A stretch of DNA of 9,887 nt from an uncultured Gammaproteobacteria bacterium (GTDB taxonomy: Bacteria > Pseudomonadota > Gammaproteobacteria > Halothiobacillales > Halothiobacillaceae), in the NCBI GenBank assembly GCA_938004235.1, contig CALKWL010000348.1:1-9887 (forward strand). The letters are read 5' to 3'. The notes under the pieces were generated by a model. It saw only the letters and a list, made by a program, of their open reading frames with translations, was not told where the DNA came from and made no database searches. Below, in pieces: positions 1-5,855 of this stretch (the first letter of the stretch is position 1; every line of letters starts with the position of its first letter). The position numbers were made by a program, and so were the translations under genes.

Positions 1-43
1 TTGACTGACGTGACTGGAGTTCAGACGTGTGCTCTTCCGATCT
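1..43 (-). other. Illumina TruSeq adapter and index remnant (left end)
   Basis: Positions 10-43 are the reverse complement of the 34-nt TruSeq adapter (it ends in GCTCTTCCGATCT). Positions 1-9 read as the reverse complement of an 8-nt index (GTCAGTCA) plus one base of the constant sequence that follows it. The same 43 nt occurs in inverse orientation at 9843-9885, giving the contig a perfect but artificial terminal inverted repeat. This is library sequence, not genome, and should be trimmed. Any open frame that begins here is spurious; one starting at 27 begins with MCSSDL, a translation of the adapter. Confidence 0.98.
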
Positions 44-123
44 GTCGTGGGGATCTTCTAGAAATGTTAGGTGTAGGAGGTGGTTAATTTGGGTCACCCC
101 AGTTGTTGGAAGTACCTCAACAT
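44..123. other. short non-coding stretch downstream of uma2
   Basis: These 80 nt lie between the left adapter and the stop codon of the Uma2 gene. I see no gene and no convincing terminator. The only inverted repeat is a 4-bp stem around TGGGGTGACCCA (minus strand), too weak to call. The junction with adapter at 43/44 means the natural continuation is unknown. Confidence 0.6.
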
Positions 124-690
124 TTATTTCTCTCCCACCACATCCGCATAAACATCTTCCACGCTCAGCGCCATATCCAGGCATTCCATCCGGAATGCGC
201 CTGTGGTGTAGATGCCGTGTGCGCCTTCGGGATAGCGGAAAACCTCGATCTGCGGCTCATCCTGATGCACCAGCACATACTCGCGTAGGCTCGGCAAGGT
301 GCGGTAGGCAAACAGTTTTTCGCACCGATCAATGCGGAATGTGTTCGGCGATACGATTTCCACCAATAAACACGGCTTGCGACGGTAATAGGCTGATTCA
401 CGATCCTCTGGGTCGCAGCTTAGAAGCAGATCAGGGTAGTAGAAATAGCTGTCCTTTCTGTCGTCAATGCGCACTTTCATATCGGCCATAAACAGTTGGC
501 ATTTCTTCTTGCGCGCATGGGGAAGCATGGCAGCGCCGAGCGCCATCGCCAGCAATCCATGTCGGTCACTGGCTCCCGCCATGGCGTGGGCTTCACCTGC
601 GCCATACTCATGGCGAATCTCGCCGTCCTGCTCGCCCGCAAGATAATCTTCGACAGAAAGATAGGGTTTCAATGCAGGCATGGGAGCCAT
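124..690 (-). CDS. Uma2 family endonuclease-fold protein (DUF820)
   Basis: This 188-aa protein has the PD-(D/E)XK pattern of the Uma2/DUF820 family. Visible are YYPDLLLS with Asp87, LLVEIVSPNT with Glu111, then Asp121, Lys125 and Tyr129, followed by LREYVLVHQDEPQIEVFRY (about 135-153), the usual late beta-strand segment. His44 fits the conserved His of the N-terminal helix. Length is normal for the family and the candidate active-site residues are all present, so the gene looks intact. Family members are predicted cytosolic nucleases of unknown target, often scattered in many copies. The ATG at 690-688 has no recognisable Shine-Dalgarno; a second in-frame ATG three codons later (681-679) is equally possible. 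It points the same way as malQ but is separated by 268 nt containing inverted-repeat elements, so it is probably a separate transcription unit with no part in glycogen metabolism. Family assignment is firm; biological role is unknown. Confidence 0.88.
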   Translation of the reverse strand: MAPMPALKPYLSVEDYLAGEQDGEIRHEYGAGEAHAMAGASDRHGLLAMALGAAMLPHARKKKCQLFMADMKVRIDDRKDSYFYYPDLLLSCDPEDRESAYYRRKPCLLVEIVSPNTFRIDRCEKLFAYRTLPSLREYVLVHQDEPQIEVFRYPEGAHGIYTTGAFRMECLDMALSVEDVYADVVGEK

Positions 691-708
691 GGGGTGTACT
701 CGTCAATC

Positions 709-801
709 AAGTTATTGATACGGCAAAATAATTTTTGAATCCGAGGTGTATTGGAAGCACTGTTGCGGTTGGTCAGTCTCTGAGCGCCGTATCAATAACT
801 T
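709..801. repeat. MITE-like element 1, 16-bp perfect terminal inverted repeats
   Basis: The left terminus 709-724 (AAGTTATTGATACGGC) is the exact reverse complement of the right terminus 786-801, with 61 nt between. The core 13-mer GCCGTATCAATAA recurs, with one substitution, at the ends of the neighbouring element 815-906. The interior shows patchy similarity to the reverse complement of that second element (12 of the first 16 interior bases match). This suggests two diverged copies of one small element in opposite orientation. No clear target-site duplication is seen. A role as paired regulator-binding sites upstream of uma2 is the alternative. Confidence 0.6.
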
Positions 802-814
802 ATTCATTGGATTG

Positions 815-906
815 ATTATTGATTCGGCCATCCCGCTCTGTTTTAAGCCGTGACATTGCCCCAACCTTGGTCAAAAATTCAAACTTGATTTAGCCGAATC
901 AATAAT
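815..906. repeat. MITE-like element 2, 14-bp perfect terminal inverted repeats
   Basis: The left terminus 815-828 (ATTATTGATTCGGC) is the exact reverse complement of 893-906, with 64 nt between. Compared with element 1 the fifth base of the core 13-mer is A instead of T, and it has changed on both arms, so each element keeps a perfect internal match while differing from the other. The inner arms of the two elements (786-798 and 816-828) can also pair with one mismatch across a 17-nt loop. Confidence 0.6.
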
Positions 907-958
907 GAGCCGTTCAATGCGTGCCTGATTGCAAGCGATCAGAGATCGTGAACAGGTT

Positions 959-2479
959 CTAAACCTTCTCCGAAACGGGCAAGCGTCCGTACAGCGCAAC
1001 GGCTTCGCGCATTCGCTGCGCACGTTGCGGCGTGCATTGCGCTTCGTCATAGCGCCAGAGCCAGTTACCCTCCGTGGTTCCGGGGGTGTTCATGCGCGCT
1101 TCAGAACCCAGTTCCAGCAAATCCTGCATGGGGATAATGGCAAGCTGCGCGACCGACTCCAGGGCAATGCGCATTAACAGCCAAGGCATGGACTCGGGTT
1201 CGTCTTCGCCGCAGAGGTAGTCGTGCACATGCTGCTTGGCATTTTCATCCAGGCTGTTCCACCAGCCCAGGGTGGTGTCGTTGTCATGGGTGCCGGTGTA
1301 AACCACGCTGTCCGCCGTATGGTTGTGCGGCAGGTAGGGGTTTTCTGCGCTGCCGTCAAAGGCGAACTGCAAGATGCGCATTCCCGGCAGGCCGTGTTTC
1401 TGACGCAGGGCGGTGACTTCTTCGGTAATGATGCCCAGATCTTCCGCGACCACCGGCAAGGCGCCGAAGGTCTCGCGCAGGCTGACAAGCAGGGCGTCGC
1501 CGGGCGCAAGCACCCATTCGCCGTCAATCGCCGTGGCGCAATCCGCCGGAATCGACCAATACGCTTCGAGGCCGCGAAAATGGTCAATGCGCACAATATC
1601 GAACAGTTTGAGCTGGGTGGCGAAGCGCGCCTTCCACCAGGCGAAGCCCTCGGCGAGGTGGCGTTCCCAACGGTAAAGCGGGTTGCCCCAGCGCTGACCG
1701 GTGGCGGAAAAATAATCCGGCGGCACTCCGGCCACGCTTTCGCACTGGCCTTGTGCATCGACGCTAAACAGTTCCGGCTGCGCCCAGACTTCGGCGCTGT
1801 CGTGCGCCACGTAGATCGGCATGTCGCCAAACAGCAGGACGCCGCGCGCATGAGCATGGGCGCGCAGCGCATTCCACTGGCGGAAGAACAGGTATTGTTC
1901 GAAGCACAGCTGCTCGATGCGCACGCCCAGTTCAATGCGCGCCTGCTGCATGGCGAGGGCATGGCGTTCACGCAGCGGCTGCGGCCAGTCAAACCAGGCG
2001 GACATGCCCTGCTGCTCGCGCAGGGCGACAAACAGCGCGTAGTCGTCCAGCCAATGCGCTTCTTCGCGCACAAAGCGCGCCAGATCGGTGCGCGCCGCGG
2101 CATCCGCAGCGCGTTCAAACCCCTGCCAGGCGTCTGACAGATTGGCCGTTTCCGCAGGACACCATGCGGCTTGCTCGCACAACAGGTCGTAGTCGATGAA
2201 ACCCGGGCTGCCTGCATGGGAAGACAGGCACTGGTAGGGCGAACCATCACCATGCGTAGGTCCCAGCGGCAACATCTGCCACACGGTCACTCCGCAGGCG
2301 GCCAGGTGGTCGATAAAACGGTAGGCAGCGCGTCCAAGCGTTCCCGCCATGCTCCCTTCCGAGGCAGGAAACGAGGTGGGATGCAGTAGGACGCCCGCGC
2401 GACGTACACTTAAAACCTCAGGTAAATCAGCGGCTTGTTCCGTATTTGTGAAATGATCGCTTTTCAAGATATGACTCAA
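959..2479 (-). CDS. malQ: 4-alpha-glucanotransferase (amylomaltase, GH77)
   Basis: MalQ transfers alpha-1,4-glucan segments between maltodextrins and releases glucose, in the cytoplasm. The 506-aa protein is full length for bacterial GH77. N-terminal signatures are LLHPTSFP (31-38), MLPLGPTHGDGSPYQ (69-83) and SPGFIDYDLL (91-100). The catalytic set is complete: nucleophile Asp299 in VRIDHFRG, acid/base Glu346 in VAEDLG, and transition-state Asp399 in TGTHDND. MNTPGTTEGNWLWR (463-476) is the usual C-terminal block. The start is probably TTG at 2479-2477, which overlaps the TGA of the upstream GH57 gene as TTGA; a GGGA sits 8 nt upstream. No ATG occurs before residue 44, which would remove the substrate-binding N terminus; a second TTG at codon 5 is a minor alternative. 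The overlap implies translational coupling with GH57, consistent with a shared role in processing linear glucans. Stop is TAG. Confidence 0.95.
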   Translation of the reverse strand: MSHILKSDHFTNTEQAADLPEVLSVRRAGVLLHPTSFPASEGSMAGTLGRAAYRFIDHLAACGVTVWQMLPLGPTHGDGSPYQCLSSHAGSPGFIDYDLLCEQAAWCPAETANLSDAWQGFERAADAAARTDLARFVREEAHWLDDYALFVALREQQGMSAWFDWPQPLRERHALAMQQARIELGVRIEQLCFEQYLFFRQWNALRAHAHARGVLLFGDMPIYVAHDSAEVWAQPELFSVDAQGQCESVAGVPPDYFSATGQRWGNPLYRWERHLAEGFAWWKARFATQLKLFDIVRIDHFRGLEAYWSIPADCATAIDGEWVLAPGDALLVSLRETFGALPVVAEDLGIITEEVTALRQKHGLPGMRILQFAFDGSAENPYLPHNHTADSVVYTGTHDNDTTLGWWNSLDENAKQHVHDYLCGEDEPESMPWLLMRIALESVAQLAIIPMQDLLELGSEARMNTPGTTEGNWLWRYDEAQCTPQRAQRMREAVALYGRLPVSEKV

Positions 2480-4206
2480 CTTTGTTGTCCCGTGCGCATC
2501 ACGCCGCCCGCTGCGGGGTTGCCCGCGCCCACCGCCATGACGCTGGCCAGCGCGGCTGGCGGCTCTTCGCCCAGCAATTCATATAGTCTGACGAGGTGCA
2601 GACGGAACAGACGTTCAAAATCGCGCACGGCTTCCGCCGAGTTGTAATCGCCAAACCACCAGAACCAATCCGAGCCTTCGCAAATCGCCAGCTGAAGCAG
2701 CACGGCTTTTTCCTGCTCGGGCGAGAGACGAGCGCTGGCCATCACCCGATCACAGACCTGCTTCGCTGCAATCAGGTAATCCCAGCCCAGGTTTTTGTCC
2801 TTCTCGCCGATCCAGGTCGAAAAGGTGCCGTAAACCCAGCTTCCAGCCACCATTTTTGGCAGCGGCGAAATGACCGGATCATCGTTCAGCAAGGCCTGAT
2901 AGGTCGTCAAATTCAGGCGCGGGTGCTCAGAGAGGCGTTTGTACAAGCCGTCAAGGAAGTAATAGCCGTTCTCCGGGTAATACTCCCAGGCGTTTTCGCC
3001 GTCCATGATGATGGAGGCCACATAACCCTCGCCAGGACAGGCATCGGCGATATGCACCAAGTGGTTGATGAGGTCGCCCACCGCATCGTCTGCGTGCCAA
3101 GTGGAATACTTGAAGCCGATCAGATCCGACAAGCCATCGTCGCGGAACACCAGGTTGGGGCACGGATGCTCATCCATACGATAAAAGCGGTGCGGGCAGG
3201 CGGCGTACTGCGTTGCAACGCCGCTTTTGCGCAGGCTGTTGTGCAACACCTGGCTGCCTGTCGCCGCCCAGGTAAAGCCCACCTCGGCCAGCAGAGGCAG
3301 GGTTTTTTCACTCAGACTGCCCTCTGAGGGCCAACACCCCACCGGCTTGATGCCAAACACGCGCTCGAACACGCGCCGACCTTCGGCCAGATGCCAACGC
3401 ACTCGCGCCTCGCCGCCCGGATACTGCGCAACGCCGCCGTCCGCCTGCGGCAAGACGACATCCGGCCAGGCCTCGCGCGCCGAGCCGATATCCAGCAGCA
3501 AGGGCATGATCGGGTGCGCGTAGGGCGTCATGGTCAGCTCAACCTGTCCGCGTCGCGCCAGTTCACGGTAACGCGGAATCAGCCCGGTCATCAGTTCCGC
3601 GATCACTTCCAGCAAGCTGTGACGGTCATGTGCATCAAAACCGCTGGCTTTTTTCATCAGGGTCGTGATGCGCTCATCACGGCGACGCACGGTTTCCGCC
3701 ATCCACGCGAGGTGGTACCAAACACACAAATCGGTAAAAAACGCATGTCCAAGGTAACGCAGATGCAGCGGGTTCTTGAGAAAGTCCCGCGCCATTTGCG
3801 CAAGATCGGCGTAGGCCGGGAAACGTTTTATCAGGCGCTGCTCATTCGCCCGCAAGCAGGATTCAATCAACTCCGCCCGCGCCGTTTCATCCTGCGGCGC
3901 GCTATCCGCCGCCAGCGCCGACAGCAAGGGGTCAGGCAGCAGGGCATGACGATCCAACAGATGCGCCTGCAAGGCCTCGGCGTAATTTTCGATCTGTTCC
4001 AACAGCACCGGAACAAAATTCACCACGGCGCGCGCCTGCGGATGCGCTTCAAGATGCGCCGCCATATCGATGTAGTCCTTGATGGCGTGCAGATAAGTCC
4101 AGGGACGCTGAAATTCACCGCTGAACGGATCACGGTATTCCGGCTGGTGCATATGCCACATCAGCACGACATTCAGACGTGTGGCGGGCGCAGGTGTAGT
4201 ACTCAT
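2476..4206 (-). CDS. glycoside hydrolase family 57 alpha-glucan enzyme (alpha-amylase/glucanotransferase type)
   Basis: This 576-aa protein is a GH57 enzyme acting on alpha-1,4-glucans with a retaining mechanism. The family's conserved regions appear in order: HMHQP (18-22); GQVELTMTPYAHPIMP (220-235); GCWPSEGS with the predicted nucleophile Glu295; IIMDGENAWEYY with the predicted acid/base Asp402; and EGSDWFWWFGD (510-520) with helical sequence to the C terminus. There is no signal peptide, so it is cytoplasmic. GH57 contains alpha-amylases, 4-alpha-glucanotransferases, amylopullulanases and branching enzymes, and sequence alone does not separate them; a glucan-cleaving or transferring role alongside MalQ is the likeliest. 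A GH57 branching role is less needed because a GH13 glgB is present. Start is ATG at 4206-4204 behind a weak GAG-type Shine-Dalgarno. Its stop overlaps the malQ start by 4 nt. It lies 211 nt downstream of glgC in the same direction, with a REP element in the gap. Confidence 0.9.
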   Translation of the reverse strand: MSTTPAPATRLNVVLMWHMHQPEYRDPFSGEFQRPWTYLHAIKDYIDMAAHLEAHPQARAVVNFVPVLLEQIENYAEALQAHLLDRHALLPDPLLSALAADSAPQDETARAELIESCLRANEQRLIKRFPAYADLAQMARDFLKNPLHLRYLGHAFFTDLCVWYHLAWMAETVRRRDERITTLMKKASGFDAHDRHSLLEVIAELMTGLIPRYRELARRGQVELTMTPYAHPIMPLLLDIGSAREAWPDVVLPQADGGVAQYPGGEARVRWHLAEGRRVFERVFGIKPVGCWPSEGSLSEKTLPLLAEVGFTWAATGSQVLHNSLRKSGVATQYAACPHRFYRMDEHPCPNLVFRDDGLSDLIGFKYSTWHADDAVGDLINHLVHIADACPGEGYVASIIMDGENAWEYYPENGYYFLDGLYKRLSEHPRLNLTTYQALLNDDPVISPLPKMVAGSWVYGTFSTWIGEKDKNLGWDYLIAAKQVCDRVMASARLSPEQEKAVLLQLAICEGSDWFWWFGDYNSAEAVRDFERLFRLHLVRLYELLGEEPPAALASVMAVGAGNPAAGGVMRTGQQS

Positions 4207-4417
4207 CAGAATGTTCTCAAATGGGTGCTATAGACGATGTCGTCACGATAACGGTGCTGAATTTAGGCTCAAGCATGGCGTCCTAGCGTTATGCGACTCG
4301 TTCTTTAGCAAAAAGATTGCGATGGACTGTTCGCAGCCAAGGCCGCTCCTACAAATCACCCTTATAAATTCAAGGCATCGCGTAGTGAGGCATAGTTACG
4401 AGGTTGCGACAACGCCA
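4207..4417. other. glgC-GH57 spacer
   Basis: This 211-nt non-coding gap separates two co-directional genes. It contains one REP-type sequence (4331-4353) and a small palindrome GACGA-TG-TCGTC (4233-4244). No T-tracted terminator for glgC is seen. Whether GH57-malQ is read from glgC or from its own promoter here cannot be told from the sequence. Confidence 0.55.
4331..4353 (-). repeat. REP-type element
   Basis: Read on the minus strand this begins TGTAGGAGCGGCC and continues to TGGCTGCGA. That matches, from memory, the GTAGGAGCGGCC-type repetitive extragenic palindrome found in pseudomonads and other gammaproteobacteria. GCGGCC can pair with GGCTGC with one G-U. A single copy sits between glgC and GH57; such elements often modulate mRNA stability or distal gene expression. 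Assignment is by recognition of the consensus; copies elsewhere in the genome cannot be checked here. Confidence 0.65.
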
Positions 4418-5689
4418 TTAACGCACATGGTGCAACTGTTGATTGAGCATCTCCGGCGTAACCAGCACGACGCCGCCTTCGCTGACCTCAAAGCGCTGGC
4501 GGTCGTGCGCTTCGTCCTCACCAATGACCATGCCTGCAGGAATCACGCAGCCCTTGTCGAGTACCGCCTTGCGAATACGCGCCCCTTCGCCGATGGTCAC
4601 ATTAGGCAGAATCACGCTGTCCTGCACCATCGCGCCGTCGTTCACCACCACATTGGAAAAAAGCAAAGAGTGACGCACCGTGGCGCCGGAGATGATGCAA
4701 CCGCCGGAAACCATCGAGTCCACGGCCATGCCGCGGCGATCTTCGTCGTCAAACACGAATTTGGCCGGGGGAAGCTGTTCCTGGTGCGTCCAGATCGGCC
4801 AGTCATGGTCGTACAGATTCAGATCCGGGGTGACGCCAATCAATTCGAGGTTGGCCGCCCAGTAGGAATCAATGGTTCCCACATCACGCCAGTAGCTTTG
4901 CTTGCCACTCTGCACATCCTTGAACGGATAAGCGTATACGCGGTATTTCTCGATCACTGAAGGAATAATGTCCTTGCCGAAATCGTGCGAAGACTTGGGG
5001 TCGTCAGCATCACGAATCAGCTGTTCGTAAAGGAACTTGGTGTTGAAGACATAAATCCCCATTGAGGCCAGCGCCACGCCGGGATGCCCCGGAATCGAAT
5101 CAGGGTCATTCGGCTTCTCGCGGAAGCGCTGAATGCGTCCACCCTCTTCAATACCCATCACGCCAAAGGCTCTGGCCTCCTCCACTGGAACCTGGATGCA
5201 GCCGATGGTCATATCGGCCTGCTTTTCGACGTGGTAGGCCAACATCAGGCCGTAGTCCATCTTGTAGATGTGGTCGCCTGCCAGAATCAGCACATACTCA
5301 GGCCTATGCGAACGGATGATGTCGATATTCTGGTACACCGCATCCGCCGTGCCTGCATACCAGGAGCTTTCGTCAATGCGCTGCTGCGCGGGCAAGAGCT
5401 CGATGAACTCACCCATGGCCGGGTTGGAATTGCTCCAGCCAAGCTGGATATGACGAATCAGCGAGTGCGCCTTGTACTGGGTGAGCACGCCGATGCGCCG
5501 AATGCCGGAGTTCACGCAGTTGGAAAGAGGAAAGTCGATGATGCGAAACTTGCCGCCAAAGGGCACGCCGGGTTTGGCGCGCCAGTCTGTCAGTTGTTTG
5601 AGACGTGAACCCCGCCCCCCCGCAAGCACCAGCGCCAGGGTGTCACGGGTAATACGACTGACAAGACGCTTTGGCTGTTCGATCTTCAT
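4418..5689 (-). CDS. glgC: glucose-1-phosphate adenylyltransferase (ADP-glucose pyrophosphorylase)
   Basis: GlgC makes ADP-glucose and pyrophosphate from ATP and glucose-1-phosphate, the committed and allosterically controlled step of glycogen synthesis. The 423-aa protein is close to the E. coli length of 431. The nucleotidyltransferase domain shows LAGGRGSRL (22-30), RAKPGVPFGGKFRIIDFPLS (37-56), WYAGTADAV (110-118), the metal-binding AGDHIYKMDY with Asp139, and FREKP with Lys192 corresponding to the glucose-1-phosphate lysine. Lys39 aligns with the E. coli fructose-1,6-bisphosphate activator lysine, suggesting sugar-phosphate activation (inference). The C-terminal part from about residue 320 has the hexapeptide-like repeats of the left-handed beta-helix (SVILPNVTIGEGARI, 358-372). 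The ATG at 5689-5687 has GAGGA 9 nt upstream (5699-5703 on the + strand). It is divergent from glgB across 166 nt. Confidence 0.97.
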   Translation of the reverse strand: MKIEQPKRLVSRITRDTLALVLAGGRGSRLKQLTDWRAKPGVPFGGKFRIIDFPLSNCVNSGIRRIGVLTQYKAHSLIRHIQLGWSNSNPAMGEFIELLPAQQRIDESSWYAGTADAVYQNIDIIRSHRPEYVLILAGDHIYKMDYGLMLAYHVEKQADMTIGCIQVPVEEARAFGVMGIEEGGRIQRFREKPNDPDSIPGHPGVALASMGIYVFNTKFLYEQLIRDADDPKSSHDFGKDIIPSVIEKYRVYAYPFKDVQSGKQSYWRDVGTIDSYWAANLELIGVTPDLNLYDHDWPIWTHQEQLPPAKFVFDDEDRRGMAVDSMVSGGCIISGATVRHSLLFSNVVVNDGAMVQDSVILPNVTIGEGARIRKAVLDKGCVIPAGMVIGEDEAHDRQRFEVSEGGVVLVTPEMLNQQLHHVR

Positions 5690-5855
5690 GACAACGTGTC
5701 CTCACACAGGTTTAAGTTAGGCTTTGCGGCCTATACTATGCCCGAAGGTTGTTAAAAAACCACTGCAAAAAAGCGTATTTGAATAATGCCTCATTGAATG
5801 GCTTAATTCGGACAAGCATCGAACCCCACACAGCGCACACGCAGGAACACACGCC
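5690..5855. promoter_or_regulatory. divergent control region between glgC and glgB
   Basis: This 166-nt AT-richer spacer separates two divergently read glycogen genes, so both promoters should lie here. GAGGA on the minus strand (5699-5703) serves glgC, and AGGA at 5843-5846 serves glgB, each 9 nt from its ATG. Possible -10 hexamers are TAGTAT on the minus strand (5738-5733) for glgC and TATACT (5732-5737) on the plus strand, but neither has a good -35 partner. TTGAAT (5779-5784) with TTAATT 18 nt further (5803-5808) is a weak plus-strand candidate for glgB. No operator palindrome stands out. The position is well supported; the hexamers are guesses. Confidence 0.5.

Larger units (their letters stand above)
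691..958. other. malQ-uma2 spacer with paired inverted-repeat elements
   Basis: This 268-nt non-coding spacer is visibly more AT-rich than the genes beside it. It holds two elements of about 92 bp bounded by matching inverted termini (709-801 and 815-906, listed separately). No open frame of note and no classical rho-independent terminator for malQ is visible; near the malQ stop there is only a weak 5-bp stem (CTGAT/ATCAG on the minus strand). The uma2 promoter must lie here or further upstream, but I cannot pick hexamers. Confidence 0.7.

Noticed and set aside
27..491. A 154-codon open frame at the left end
   Set aside because: It starts inside the adapter (MCSSDL) and runs antisense to the Uma2 gene.
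709..906. Integron attC sites
   Set aside because: Paired inverted repeats of this spacing resemble attC, but the ends read GTTATTG...CAATAAC rather than the required RYYYAAC...GTTRRRY, and there is no cassette layout.
1223..2137. A 304-codon open frame on the plus strand inside malQ
   Set aside because: It lies antisense to a MalQ frame with a complete set of GH77 motifs. It has no recognisable domains or ribosome-binding site and is a shadow of GC-rich coding sequence.
3391..4233. A 280-codon open frame on the plus strand inside the GH57 gene
   Set aside because: It is antisense to the well-supported GH57 protein, its composition is rich in Arg, Gln and His as expected of a shadow frame, and no known motif is visible.
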